Positions 1 through 8,803 of a DNA stretch of 54,430 nt are shown piece by piece. The DNA lies in the NCBI GenBank assembly GCA_016124205.1, contig WGOD01000007.1:1-54430 (forward strand), written 5' to 3'. Numbering within the stretch: the first letter of the stretch is position 1; every line of letters starts with the position of its first letter. The notes under the pieces were generated by a model that did no database searches, was not told the origin of the DNA, and saw nothing but the letters and a program-made list of their open reading frames with translations. This stretch comes from Alphaproteobacteria bacterium (GTDB taxonomy: Bacteria > Pseudomonadota > Alphaproteobacteria > Caulobacterales > Maricaulaceae). The translations under genes were made by a program, and so were the position numbers.

Positions 1-1310
1 CCGAGTTCTTCATCGAGTATTTCGCGCTCGACCTGATCATGGACGATGACGGCGCCTGCCGCGGCGTCACGGCGTGGAATCTGGAAGACGGCAAGCTGCA
101 CCGCTTTCGGGCGCAGACCGTCATCCTCGCCACCGGCGGCTATGGCCGCGCCTATTTCTCCGCCACCTCGGCGCATACCTGCACCGGCGACGGCAATGCG
201 ATGGTACTGCGCGCGGGCCTGCCGCTGCAGGACATGGAATTCGTGCAATTCCACCCGACCGGCATCTATGGCGCGGGCGTGCTCATCACCGAGGGCGTGC
301 GCGGCGAAGGCGGCTATCTGACGAACTCGGAAGGCGAGCGCTTCATGGAGCGCTATGCGCCGAGCGCGAAGGACCTTGCCAGCCGCGACGTCGTCTCACG
401 CTCGATGACGGTCGAGATCCGCGAAGGGCGCGGCGTGGGGCCGAAGGGCGACCACATCTATCTCCATCTCGACCACCTCGATCCCGACGTGATCCACCGC
501 CGCCTGCCGGGTATTTCGGAAAGCGCGCGCGTCTTCGCCGGCGTCGACGTGACCAAGGAACCGATCCCGGTCCTGCCGACCGTCCACTACAATATGGGCG
601 GCATCCCGACGAATTATCACGGCGAGGTCCTGACCAAGAAGGGCGGCGATCCGGACTGCGTCGTGCCGGGCCTGATGGCGGTGGGCGAAGCGGCCTGCGT
701 CTCGGTGCACGGGGCGAACCGTCTCGGTTCGAACAGCCTCATCGACCTCGTCGTGTTCGGCCGCGCCGCCGGCCTTCGCGCGGCGGACATCCTGGAAAGC
801 GGCGCGCGTCAGCCGGAACTGCCGTCGGGCGCGGGCGACAATTCGATCGCCCGCCTCGACAAGTTCCGCAATGCCAAGGGCGGCACGCCGACGGCGGAAC
901 TGCGCGACCGCATGCAGCACGCCATGCAGACCAATTGCGCCGTCTTCCGGACCGGCGAGGTTCTGGACGAGGGCGTGAAGAAGATCGCCGAGGTCTATGC
1001 CGGTCTGCCGGACATCGCGGTCAGCGACCGCACGATGATCTGGAATTCGGACCTCGTGGAAACCCTCGAGTTCGACAACCTCATCGCCCAGGCCGCCGTG
1101 ACGGTGAACGGTGCGGCGAACCGCACCGAGAGCCGCGGCGCGCATGCGCGGGAAGACTTCCCGGACCGCGATGACGAGAACTGGATGAAGCACACGCTCG
1201 CCTTCTTCGACACGGAAAGCGGTCAGGTCACGCTCGACGAGCGCCCGGTCCACACCTACACGCTGTCGAACGACATCAAGTATATCGAGCCGAAGGCGCG
1301 GGTTTACTGA
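1..1310 (+). CDS. sdhA: Succinate dehydrogenase flavoprotein subunit (5' truncated by window edge)
   Basis: Catalytic FAD subunit of respiratory complex II, oxidising succinate to fumarate on the cytoplasmic face of the inner membrane. The reading frame is open from base 3, upstream of the first visible ATG at 39, so the N-terminal FAD-binding part lies outside the window; 435 residues remain. Visible family signatures are [11 protein letters not shown] near the edge, [48 protein letters not shown] and the C-terminal [21 protein letters not shown] that contributes the active-site arginine. The TGA stop overlaps the ATG of the next gene by one base, indicating translational coupling. Identification is secure from the motifs and from sdhB downstream; sdhC and sdhD are presumably just upstream. 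Confidence 0.97.
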   Translation, partial: EFFIEYFALDLIMDDDGACRGVTAWNLEDGKLHRFRAQTVILATGGYGRAYFSATSAHTCTGDGNAMVLRAGLPLQDMEFVQFHPTGIYGAGVLITEGVRGEGGYLTNSEGERFMERYAPSAKDLASRDVVSRSMTVEIREGRGVGPKGDHIYLHLDHLDPDVIHRRLPGISESARVFAGVDVTKEPIPVLPTVHYNMGGIPTNYHGEVLTKKGGDPDCVVPGLMAVGEAACVSVHGANRLGSNSLIDLVVFGRAAGLRAADILESGARQPELPSGAGDNSIARLDKFRNAKGGTPTAELRDRMQHAMQTNCAVFRTGEVLDEGVKKIAEVYAGLPDIAVSDRTMIWNSDLVETLEFDNLIAQAAVTVNGAANRTESRGAHAREDFPDRDDENWMKHTLAFFDTESGQVTLDERPVHTYTLSNDIKYIEPKARVY

Positions 1311-1957
1311 TGATCCGCGCACTCGCCGGTCTCGCCCTTGCTCTTGCCGTCAGCGCTTCGGCGCTGGCGCAGAACAATGGCCTGCCCACGGCGCGCCAGT
1401 CGGTCGTCTTCGTGAAGACGATCGCGGTGCGCGGCGTCGAATGCGATCTGCTCGACCGCTGGCAGGGCGCGGTGCTGTTCTTCCAGGCCGGCCGGGAAAT
1501 GGCGCGCTTCTCCCCGGAAGAGCAGGAAGAGATCGCCACCGAGATCGAGATGCTGTCCGAAGAGATGGCATGCGACGACACGGCGCTGGTCGGCTGGACG
1601 ACGGGGGCCGCGCCGAATATCGAGCGCGAAGTCCTGCCGCTCTATCTCGTCGGCTATCGCGCCATGGCCGAACTCGACCCGCCGCTCGCCGACTTCATGG
1701 CGCTGACCGACAATGCCGCCGGCCTGGCGACGGTCGAGGCCCGGATCGCCGAGCTGCAGGAGGTGGTCACAACGCTTGAGGGCGGCGTGACCTGGGAGCA
1801 GTTCGACAACCGCATGCGCAACGGCGCGGCCGATATCTCGGCGGCCCTGCGCGGTGAAGAGAATACGCAATTCACGGCCGAAGAGGCCCGCCTGCAGATG
1901 CGTCACATCTCCGATGTCGCGCTTCTGTGGATTCAGGACCAGGCAGAGGACGAATAA
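1310..1957 (+). CDS. Exported protein of unknown function between sdhA and sdhB
   Basis: A 215-residue protein with a clear Sec signal peptide (hydrophobic residues 4-19, likely cleavage after SALA before QNN), so probably periplasmic. The mature part is acidic and helical, with two cysteines (ECDL and ACDD) and no motif I recognise. Its ATG overlaps the sdhA stop by one base and its TAA overlaps the sdhB ATG by one base, so it is embedded and coupled at both ends inside the sdh operon. That arrangement suggests a role linked to complex II assembly or to the same growth condition, but this is inference. Codon use and GC match the neighbours, so I see no sign of recent insertion. Confidence 0.85.
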   Translation: MIRALAGLALALAVSASALAQNNGLPTARQSVVFVKTIAVRGVECDLLDRWQGAVLFFQAGREMARFSPEEQEEIATEIEMLSEEMACDDTALVGWTTGAAPNIEREVLPLYLVGYRAMAELDPPLADFMALTDNAAGLATVEARIAELQEVVTTLEGGVTWEQFDNRMRNGAADISAALRGEENTQFTAEEARLQMRHISDVALLWIQDQAEDE

Positions 1958-2736
1958 TGGTTCAGCTGACGCTTCCGAAGGGATCCCAGCCCAAGAAGGG
2001 CAAGACCTGGCCGAAACCGGACGGCGCGGAAAAGACCCGCGAGTTCAAGATCTACCGCTATGATCCGGAAAGCGGCGAGGGGCCGCGCTGGGACCATTAC
2101 ACGGTCGATACCGGCGATTGCGGGCCGATGCTGCTCGACGCGCTGATCTGGATCAAGAACAAGGTCGATCCGACGCTGACCTTCCGCCGCTCCTGCCGCG
2201 AAGGCGTGTGCGGGTCGTGCGCCATGAATATCGGCGGGCGCAACACGATCGCCTGCACCAAGGGCATGGACGAGTTCTCCGGCACGATCACGATCGCGCC
2301 GCTGCCGCACCAGCCTGTGGTGAAGGACCTCGTGCCGGACCTGACCGATTTCTACGCCCAGCACGCCTATGTGCAGCCCTATCTCCAGACCGAGACGCCG
2401 GCCCCGGAGAAGGAATGGAAGCAGTCCGAAGAGGACCGCACCAAGCTCGACGGGCTCTATGAGTGCATCCTGTGCGCCTGCTGTTCGACGGCCTGCCCGT
2501 CCTATTGGTGGAATGGCGACAAGTATCTCGGCCCGGCGGCGCTCTTGCAGGCCTATCGCTGGATCGAGGACAGCCGCGACGAGATGACCGGCGACCGGCT
2601 CGATGACCTCAATGATCCGTTCAAGCTCTATCGCTGCCACACCATCATGAATTGCGCGCAGGTCTGCCCGAAGGGCCTCAATCCCGCCGAAGCCATCGCT
2701 GGCATCAAGCGCCATCTGGCGGAACGGGAAGCCTAA
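1957..2736 (+). CDS. sdhB: Succinate dehydrogenase iron-sulfur subunit
   Basis: Electron-transfer subunit of complex II, carrying three Fe-S clusters between the SdhA flavin and membrane quinone. 259 residues. The [2Fe-2S] cysteines are at about 80, 85, 88 and 100 ([10 protein letters not shown]...C). The [4Fe-4S]/[3Fe-4S] ligands lie in [17 protein letters not shown] (about 169-185) and [17 protein letters not shown] (about 227-243). The ATG shares its A with the TAA stop of the preceding exported protein. An in-frame ATG 30 bases upstream would add residues before the conserved MVQLTLPKG and lies inside the upstream gene, so I chose 1957. It is the last gene of the operon; a palindromic repeat follows. 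Confidence 0.97.
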   Translation: MVQLTLPKGSQPKKGKTWPKPDGAEKTREFKIYRYDPESGEGPRWDHYTVDTGDCGPMLLDALIWIKNKVDPTLTFRRSCREGVCGSCAMNIGGRNTIACTKGMDEFSGTITIAPLPHQPVVKDLVPDLTDFYAQHAYVQPYLQTETPAPEKEWKQSEEDRTKLDGLYECILCACCSTACPSYWWNGDKYLGPAALLQAYRWIEDSRDEMTGDRLDDLNDPFKLYRCHTIMNCAQVCPKGLNPAEAIAGIKRHLAEREA

Positions 2737-2738
2737 GA

Positions 2739-2848
2739 CCCCTCACCCTCCCCATCCTCGCTTACGCTTCGGTCGGGACCCCTCCCTCTCCCTGCAGGGA
2801 GAGGGAAAGAAGGGCGGCTCCGAAGGAGGCGCGCTTCAGGGTGAGGGG
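2739..2848. repeat. Palindromic intergenic repeat (CCCTCTCCCTG family)
   Basis: Outer arms CCCCTCACCCT (2739-2749) and AGGGTGAGGGG (2838-2848) enclose a perfect 24-base palindrome, TCCCTCTCCCTG and its complement, at 2783-2806. It lies directly behind sdhB and could fold as a large cruciform or transcript hairpin that protects or ends the sdh mRNA. A related core (CCCTCTCCC...GGGAGAGGG) recurs at 21394-21415, so this is a dispersed REP-like element. The remaining bases up to 2963 hold only the creD leader. Confidence 0.8.
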
Positions 2849-2963
2849 GTATCCCGCTTTCCGCCGCAAACTTTCTTCGCATCGCCCCGATCCCGCCCCG
2901 TGATCTCCCGATCCGGCGCGCCTGATCCCCGACCGTTATCCAACGGACAAGGGAGAGGGATGG

Positions 2964-4373
2964 ATGACGGATCACTCCGTACAAACTGGCCAGACACGCA
3001 TCGACCGCAGCCGGTCGATGGGGCTGAAACTCATTCTCGTCGGCGCGCTGGTCGTGCTGCTCGGGGCGCCGTTGGCGCTCGTCAACCTGCTCGCCTGGGA
3101 GCGGGCCAACCGCGCCGAGACGGTCTCTGCCGAGGTCGGGGCCGCCTATGGCGGGGCGCAGGAGATGCGCGGACCCTTCCTGGTCCTGCCCTATACGATC
3201 GATCGGGAGATGGAGGTGCGCGACGCCAATGGCCGCACCCGCCGGGAGATGCGCACGGTGACCGAGACAATCGTCTTGTCGCCCGACACGCTGCACCTGA
3301 CCGGGGCGCTGGAAACCCGCATCCTCCACCGCGCCATCTATGACGTGCCGGTCTATGAGGCGGGCCTTCAGATGAGCGGGCGGTTCGATACCGGCGCGGC
3401 GGGTGATGTGCTGCCCGAGGGCGGGACGATCGACTGGACTGGCGCGCGCATGATCTATGCGGTCAGTGATCTCCGCGGGATCGGCGAGGATTTCCGCTTC
3501 ACCCTTTCGGGCCGGCGCGCGCTGCGTTTCGAGCCGCAATCGGATTTCGACCGGCTGGGTCCGGACGGGGCCGCCTGGCGCGGCATGGCGGCGCCGGTCG
3601 CCAATCTGCGTCCCGGCGAGGCGTTCGACTTCGAGGGCGCGCTGCAGATCTCCGGGGCGGGTCGGTTCGCGCTGCTCGCTTCGGGCCGGGAGACGACGGC
3701 GGACGTGACCAGCGACTGGCCGCACCCGGGTTTTGACGGGCAATACCTGCCCGATACGCGCGAGATCGGATCGGACGGCTTCACCGCCAGCTGGCGCGTG
3801 CCCTATCTGGCGCGCGGCGTGCCGGCGGCCTGGGTCGAAGGGCGCGGCTATACCCTTAACCAGGCGAGCACGGCGCTGTTCGCCGTCAATCTGGTGACGC
3901 CGGCGGACGGCTATGCGCAGGTCTCGCGCTCGCTGAAATACGCGCTTCTCTTCCTCGCCTTCACTCTCCTGATGTTCTTCCTGATCGAGGCGAATGGCGA
4001 ACGCCCCGTCCATGCCGCGCAATATGTGCTGATCGGGCTGGCGCAGGTGGTCTTCTACCTCCTCCTGCTGGCGATGTCGGAACATCTGGGCGTGTGGGCG
4101 GCCTATGGGGTGGCGGCGCTGGCGACGATCACGCTGACGGCGGGCTATGCGCTGACCATCTTCCGCTCCCAGCCGCGGGCGATGGTGACCTTCGCCGGTC
4201 TGACCCTGACCTATCTCGTCCAGTTCGTGCTGGTCCTCGTCGAGGATTACGCCCTGCTGATCGGATCGGGCCTCGTCTTCGCCGCGCTCGCCGCGACCAT
4301 GTTCATGACCCGCAAGGTGGACTGGTACGGCATGACGGCGGGTGTCGAGGGGAGGGCCAGTCCCGCGAACTGA
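2964..4373 (+). CDS. creD: CreD-family inner membrane protein
   Basis: CreD is an inner-membrane protein linked to envelope integrity and, in some bacteria, to beta-lactam response; its biochemical activity is unknown. This copy has 469 residues, in the family range. An N-terminal membrane segment (about 20-44) is followed by a large periplasmic domain containing GPFLVLPY and the CreD-typical beta-rich region. Five or six membrane segments follow from about residue 320 (YALLFLAFTLLMFFLIEA onward). The ATG is preceded by GGGAGAGGGATGG, a good Shine-Dalgarno. No creBC two-component genes are visible here, so control is likely different from E. coli. It appears monocistronic. Confidence 0.93.
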   Translation: MTDHSVQTGQTRIDRSRSMGLKLILVGALVVLLGAPLALVNLLAWERANRAETVSAEVGAAYGGAQEMRGPFLVLPYTIDREMEVRDANGRTRREMRTVTETIVLSPDTLHLTGALETRILHRAIYDVPVYEAGLQMSGRFDTGAAGDVLPEGGTIDWTGARMIYAVSDLRGIGEDFRFTLSGRRALRFEPQSDFDRLGPDGAAWRGMAAPVANLRPGEAFDFEGALQISGAGRFALLASGRETTADVTSDWPHPGFDGQYLPDTREIGSDGFTASWRVPYLARGVPAAWVEGRGYTLNQASTALFAVNLVTPADGYAQVSRSLKYALLFLAFTLLMFFLIEANGERPVHAAQYVLIGLAQVVFYLLLLAMSEHLGVWAAYGVAALATITLTAGYALTIFRSQPRAMVTFAGLTLTYLVQFVLVLVEDYALLIGSGLVFAALAATMFMTRKVDWYGMTAGVEGRASPAN

Positions 4374-4427
4374 CGTTTCGCGGCCGCGCGGTGCGCGGGC
4401 CGGGGTCCAGACCCAAGGAATGGCGCG

Positions 4428-4455
4428 CCCCGGTCTTCGCTTCGCGAAACCGGGG
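4428..4455. repeat. 28-base palindromic repeat, copy 1
   Basis: Arms CCCCGGT and ACCGGGG flank an internal TTCGC/GCGAA motif. The 28 bases are the exact reverse complement of 21285-21312, some 17 kb away. A CGGGGTCCAGACCC flank at about 4402-4415 belongs to the same element. It sits between the 3' ends of the convergent creD and DUF885 genes, a typical place for REP-like elements and possibly acting as a bidirectional terminator. Confidence 0.85.
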
Positions 4456-4472
4456 ACCGTCATTTGAGAGGA

Positions 4473-6215
4473 TCAATCGGCGTCAGCACCGCTCGAGGCG
4501 ATCCAGGCGTCGACTTTCTCCTCAATCCACCAGAGCGGCACGCTGCCGTCTTCGAGAACGAGGCGGTGGAAGGTCGGATAGTCGAAGCGATCCCCGAGGG
4601 CATCACGCGCCCGGTCGCGCAGACGATAGAGGGTTTCCGCACCGAGACCGTATGAGAAGAGCTGGGCGGGCATGACCGACATCCAGTAGAGCGGAATGTC
4701 AGCAGAGGACGGATCGGCGTCCGGCGTGCCGCGGCGATCGAGCACAGCCTGACGGGTCGCGGCCTCATCGGCCTCCCCGGTCTGGAAGCGTGTCTCGATG
4801 GCGATGGCTTCGCCGAAGTCTGCCCAGAAATCGAGCGCGGTCCGGTCGGAGTCGGACAGCAGCCCTTCCTCGAACGCGAGGGTTTCCGCGTAGTGGGCCC
4901 AGCCTTCCACGAAGGCGTTGTTGAACCCGATGGTCAGGATCGGGTGGGGTGGCTCGCTGCCGGCCGATCCAGCGGCGCGGGCGATCATCGCCTGCATGTG
5001 GTGTCCCGGGGCGACCTCGTGACTGGTCACAGCGGCCATCGACCGGCGCGTCTGCATGCGCGGCTCGTCCGGGTTGAGGAAATAGGTTCCGGCAAAGTCG
5101 CCGTCATTCGACGGGCGGTAGGAGGCCGTCATGCCCTCCCGTTCGATCGCGGAATAGGCGACGACGTCGACCTGCTGTTCCGGAAGCGGCGGAAAGTAGG
5201 GCGCGGAGACTGCGATCAGCCGGTCGGTTTCGGCCTGAACCGCCGCGATGATTTCAGCCTCGCCGCCCAGCTCGGCGTCATCATCCGTCAGGGATTGCAG
5301 GCGTTCGCGTACTGCGACGGGATCGGTCAGACCCCACATCCGGCCGCCGAGTTCGGACAATCGGGCGTCGGCCGTGCGCTGCAGCCGGTCAGCCAGTGCA
5401 TCGAGCTCGGCCGGCGTCATCACGATACCGACATTGCGGCGGACGGACGCCACCAGGCAGGCCGGGCCATCCGGCAGGGCCGAGAGGGACAGATCCGTAC
5501 GTGCGCGGGGCGCGTAGCGATCACGGATATAGGTGGCCTGACGCGTGAAGGCCGGGGCGATCACGGTGTCGAACAGGTCCGACCAGTGCGCCGCCAGTGC
5601 CGGGTCCGAACCGTCCGGCAAGGCCGCTACCGGGGAGTCCGGCGCCGCCAAGCCGTCATACTGATCCGCAACGATCATCGCGACAGGCCGGGGGACGGAA
5701 TAGCCGTGCTCCAGTCCGGTTTCGAGGGCGGCGGTGTCGGTACTCAGGCGCGCCGCGATCTGACCGGCCCAATCTTCCAGCCGCTCTGCGTCGGGGCCGG
5801 AGGTTTCCAGAGCGATCGCCAGCGAGTTTTCGAGGTTCAGATGCCAGCCGCCGAAATTGTTCAGCGGCCAGAATTCCCGGTGGCAGGTTTCCAGCGCCAG
5901 ATCGGTTTCAATCCTGTCGCGCAGATTGATGTAGATGGCCCGGTCCGTGGCCGTCAGCGGCGCGGCATCGATCCGGTTCAGTTCGGCCAGCCAGGCCTGC
6001 TGCTGTCGTCGCCAATCGGCTGTCTCCGCGGGCGACACATCACCCGTCAGTCGATCGGGATCGGTCGCCACGCCCCAGAGGCGGGCTTCCAGCGGGTCGA
6101 AGTCCGCAAACCCCGCCACCCATGCATCGGCGAGATCGCGGACCGTCGAGGCGGTCTCCCCACCGGGCGGCGTCATGATGAGGGCAAGCGCGAACAGTCC
6201 GGTCGTCAGGGGCAT
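4473..6215 (-). CDS. DUF885 family exported metallopeptidase-like protein
   Basis: A 580-residue protein of the DUF885 family, a group of predicted zinc hydrolases. The hallmark SHEVAPGHHMQAM (about residue 390) supplies the HExxPGHH-type metal site. Further conserved pieces are FVEGWAHYAE and a C-terminal LYWMSVMPAQLFSYGLG. The N-terminus has a hydrophobic stretch consistent with export (LTTGLFALALIM), so it is probably periplasmic. The ATG has GGAGAG seven bases upstream. Substrate is unknown; dipeptidase or esterase activity has been suggested for relatives. It stands alone, convergent with creD, and its own promoter must lie in 6216-6329, where I see no clear operator. Confidence 0.9.
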   Translation of the reverse strand: MPLTTGLFALALIMTPPGGETASTVRDLADAWVAGFADFDPLEARLWGVATDPDRLTGDVSPAETADWRRQQQAWLAELNRIDAAPLTATDRAIYINLRDRIETDLALETCHREFWPLNNFGGWHLNLENSLAIALETSGPDAERLEDWAGQIAARLSTDTAALETGLEHGYSVPRPVAMIVADQYDGLAAPDSPVAALPDGSDPALAAHWSDLFDTVIAPAFTRQATYIRDRYAPRARTDLSLSALPDGPACLVASVRRNVGIVMTPAELDALADRLQRTADARLSELGGRMWGLTDPVAVRERLQSLTDDDAELGGEAEIIAAVQAETDRLIAVSAPYFPPLPEQQVDVVAYSAIEREGMTASYRPSNDGDFAGTYFLNPDEPRMQTRRSMAAVTSHEVAPGHHMQAMIARAAGSAGSEPPHPILTIGFNNAFVEGWAHYAETLAFEEGLLSDSDRTALDFWADFGEAIAIETRFQTGEADEAATRQAVLDRRGTPDADPSSADIPLYWMSVMPAQLFSYGLGAETLYRLRDRARDALGDRFDYPTFHRLVLEDGSVPLWWIEEKVDAWIASSGADAD

Positions 6216-6329
6216 GGCATCTCTCCGGCGAATGTTTTCGCATACCAGAGACGATCCATTCTGCTACTGGTTCGGGCAGAACAATCTATAAAATGTATGG
6301 GATGATCGATCCCGATGATGCCCTGTCAG

Positions 6330-7181
6330 TCAGGAGAGGATCGATGTCAGCCGCTCGACCAGCGGTCCGATCTCGGCGCGTTGGGCCGATCGGGCGTTCA
6401 CGGCGAGGCGGATCTGCCCCCATTCGAGCGCGACAGCGCGGTCGGAAAGCGCGGCGAGTTGACCCGAACGGACGGCGGCATTCGCCAGAATGTCCGCGCA
6501 CAGGGCGATCCCGGCCCCTTGTGCGGCGAGCGTCTGGGCGAGGCCTGCGGAATTGGTGTGGAGGGTTCGCCCGGCGATCTGCTCGTTCGCCATCCCCCAG
6601 GACCGCCAGTCCGTGCCGTTCTCGAAACTGATCAGCGATGGTCCGCCGTCTTCCCAGCCCGATACCGCGATGCCCGGCGCGGCATAGGGGCGCCAGTGCG
6701 TTTCGAACTCGGCCTTGGTCAGGAAGTCGGGATCGAGCGGCCAGGTCGAGAGGCAGAGGTCGATATGCCGCTGGCCGGGCGCGGGCTCGTCGGCCAGCAA
6801 ATCGAGATCGATTCTGAGGCCGGGGCAGGCATCGGCAATCTGCGTCCAGACCGGTGCCAGGGCGTGAATGCCGATCGAATACTGGACGCCCAGCACAAGC
6901 CGGGCTTCGCCGCCCGGGTGAAGGCGGGTTTCGGCCTCGGTGAGGATGCGAAGGGCTTCGCGCACATCGATATAGAAGAGGCGTCCGGTCTCTGTCGGGA
7001 TCAGGCGCTGGCCGCTGCGGATGAAGAGCGGTGCGCTTGCCTGTGCCTCGACCGCCTTGAGGTGATGGCTGACGGCGCTCTGGCTGATGTTCAGCGAACG
7101 GGCCGCGCGGGTCACGCTGCCGGTCTCGACGATGCGGGCAAAGGCTCTGAGCGCGGCGAGCGACAGGGTCTGGCCGGTCAT
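6330..7181 (-). CDS. LysR-family transcriptional regulator
   Basis: A 283-residue LysR-type regulator. The winged helix-turn-helix occupies residues about 5-64 (LAALRAFARIVETGSVTRAA, NISQSAVSHHLKAVEA, PLFIRSGQRLIPTETG). A periplasmic-binding-protein-like effector domain follows from about 90. The gene begins 4 bases after the stop of the acyltransferase gene on the same strand, so the two form an operon with the regulator second. LysR proteins usually act on a divergent gene; none lies directly adjacent, so the target is unclear and may be its own operon. Confidence 0.92.
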   Translation of the reverse strand: MTGQTLSLAALRAFARIVETGSVTRAARSLNISQSAVSHHLKAVEAQASAPLFIRSGQRLIPTETGRLFYIDVREALRILTEAETRLHPGGEARLVLGVQYSIGIHALAPVWTQIADACPGLRIDLDLLADEPAPGQRHIDLCLSTWPLDPDFLTKAEFETHWRPYAAPGIAVSGWEDGGPSLISFENGTDWRSWGMANEQIAGRTLHTNSAGLAQTLAAQGAGIALCADILANAAVRSGQLAALSDRAVALEWGQIRLAVNARSAQRAEIGPLVERLTSILS

Positions 7182-7185
7182 TCCG

Positions 7186-8037
7186 TCACCGCCAGGCCAG
7201 GTCTTCGCAGGTCCGGCGCAGGATTTCGGTGGCCTCGGCTTCGCTGGCGGGCAGGGCTTTCGGGTCGATGGCCTCGCCGAAATTCAGGCGATAGCGCGAG
7301 CCCTGCTTGTCCATGAAGCCCTGGAAGATCGTCATGTCCTTCAGCTCCTCATTCACCTGCGCGAGCGCGTAGTAGAGGAAGGGCATGTGCTGGTTCACCC
7401 CCAGCGGGATGATCGGCACGCCGAAGCGGCGGGCGAAGCTGACGCCGGTCGGCATCCACGGCTTTTCCTTCAGCCCCCAGCGCTTCCAGGTCCATTCCGC
7501 CATGCGCCCCGAGGGGAAGATCACCACGCAGCGGCCGGCATTGAAGGCTTCGAGCGCGGCGCGCAGCGTCTCGCGGGTGGAATCGCGGCGGCGCTCGTTC
7601 TGGCGCCATTCCACCGGCAGGACGACGTCGGCAAGGCCAGGGCAGACGCGCAGCGCGTCGCGATTGGCGAAGAAGCAGAGATCAGGGCGGCGCGCCTTCA
7701 GCGCCTGCCAGACGGCAACACCGTCGGCAATGCCGCCGGGATGGTTGGCGATGACCACGCAGCCGCCGGTTTCCGGCACGGCCTCAATGCCGCTCTGGAG
7801 GATGGAGAGTTCGAGAAAGTCGATCGCCCAATCCAGCGTCTCGACGCCGCGAAGATTCGCGATCTCGTCGGCCATGGTGCGGGCGCGGCGATAGCCGAGC
7901 GCGGGATAGACCAGCGACTTGATCGCCCGCCACAGGCGCGGGCGCTGCATCAGGCGCGGGGCGCGTTCCTCGATCAGGACATCGACGATGTGCTGTTCGC
8001 CGGGGTCGCGCGGGACGGGATAGCGATAGTCGTTCAC
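7186..8037 (-). CDS. Lysophospholipid acyltransferase family protein (PlsC/hemolysin type)
   Basis: Predicted acyltransferase of the LPLAT superfamily, transferring an acyl chain to a glycerolipid or ornithine-lipid precursor at the membrane. Motifs: NHPGGIADG (the H...D catalytic block in the spacing used by hemolysin-like members), FPSGRMAEWTW (phosphate-binding block) and GVPIIPLGVNQ. I start it at the GTG at 8037 (VNDYRYPVP), 283 residues. An in-frame TTG at 8079 would add 14 low-complexity residues (MRPCARRGGAQCEA) and is less likely. It is co-transcribed with the LysR gene downstream and divergent from the gene at 8163. Exact substrate cannot be read from the sequence. Confidence 0.85.
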   Translation of the reverse strand: MNDYRYPVPRDPGEQHIVDVLIEERAPRLMQRPRLWRAIKSLVYPALGYRRARTMADEIANLRGVETLDWAIDFLELSILQSGIEAVPETGGCVVIANHPGGIADGVAVWQALKARRPDLCFFANRDALRVCPGLADVVLPVEWRQNERRRDSTRETLRAALEAFNAGRCVVIFPSGRMAEWTWKRWGLKEKPWMPTGVSFARRFGVPIIPLGVNQHMPFLYYALAQVNEELKDMTIFQGFMDKQGSRYRLNFGEAIDPKALPASEAEATEILRRTCEDLAWR

Positions 8038-8162
8038 GGCCTCACATTGCGCGCCGCCGCGCCGGGCGCAAGGCCTCAATCGTTAACGAAATCCTACCAC
8101 TTGGCATCGCGGTTGCGACGGGAGTGTCAGGCATTAACGACCTGTTCACGATTGGGACGACG

Positions 8163-8732
8163 ATGGCAGTTCTCGACGCAGTCCACACTCCTTCGCTCTT
8201 CGACCGGCTGACGGCGCCGCTGAAGCGCTTCCAGCGCAATGTGAAGCGCCGGCATGGCCCGTTCGACGCGGCGCTGGCCGATTTCCTCGGCGATGCGGTG
8301 CGTCCGGGCGACAAGGTGTTGCAGATCGGGGCGAATGACCGTGCGGCCATGACCTTCCTCGATTGCGGGGCCTTCCACTTCCTGATCGCGCAGGCGGCCA
8401 ATGCCGAGGCGGTCGAAGGCCTGTGCCAGGCCGAGGGGATTTCCGCCGACCGGCTGCGCGTCTTCGCCAGCGTCGCGGCGTCGGAAAGCGCGGGCAAGGT
8501 CGATGCGGTCTATCTGGCCCCGACGCCGGGTTTCGCGGCGCTGGCTGCGCATTTCCGCCATGCCGCGCTGCGCCTGAAGACAGGCGGACTCCTGATGCTG
8601 GACGGCGCTGACACGCTCGAGGGCGGCAAGCTCTATGACGCGCTGCACGCCGACCTCGGCTGGCGGCTGGACGAGGTAATCTCCGGCAAGGTCGCCGTCT
8701 TCCGCAAGACGGCCGCGCTCGCAGCAGCCTGA
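8163..8732 (+). CDS. Methyltransferase-like protein of unknown function
   Basis: A 189-residue protein whose middle resembles a class I SAM-binding Rossmann fold: VRPGDKVLQIGANDR fits motif I, and LKTGGLLMLDGAD fits the late beta-strand region. The usual acidic-glycine pattern (DxGxGxG) is replaced by QIGANDR, so it may bind another ligand or be inactive. I use the ATG at 8163, with GGGACG upstream; an in-frame GTG at 8124 would add 13 residues that include the probable leader. It stands alone, divergent from the acyltransferase and ended by a strong hairpin at 8760. Confidence 0.75.
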   Translation: MAVLDAVHTPSLFDRLTAPLKRFQRNVKRRHGPFDAALADFLGDAVRPGDKVLQIGANDRAAMTFLDCGAFHFLIAQAANAEAVEGLCQAEGISADRLRVFASVAASESAGKVDAVYLAPTPGFAALAAHFRHAALRLKTGGLLMLDGADTLEGGKLYDALHADLGWRLDEVISGKVAVFRKTAALAAA

Positions 8733-8759
8733 CGTCACGCTGTGATTGAACGGAATTGG

Positions 8760-8790
8760 AACCGCTCCTGCCATCGGGCAGGGGCGGTTT
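8760..8790. terminator. Bidirectional Rho-independent terminator
   Basis: AACCGCTCCTGCC pairs with GGCAGGGGCGGTT in a 13-bp stem around a four-base loop, followed on the plus strand by TTTCTTG and preceded by A-containing sequence for the minus strand. It separates the 3' ends of the methyltransferase-like gene and the convergent lipoprotein gene. Confidence 0.85.
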
Positions 8791-8803
8791 CTTGTTGGCG
8801 CGC

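Noticed and set aside
8083..8137. TTAAC motifs suggesting a CtrA box
   Set aside because: Two TTAA elements occur but about 50 bases apart, not with the seven-base spacing of a CtrA site.
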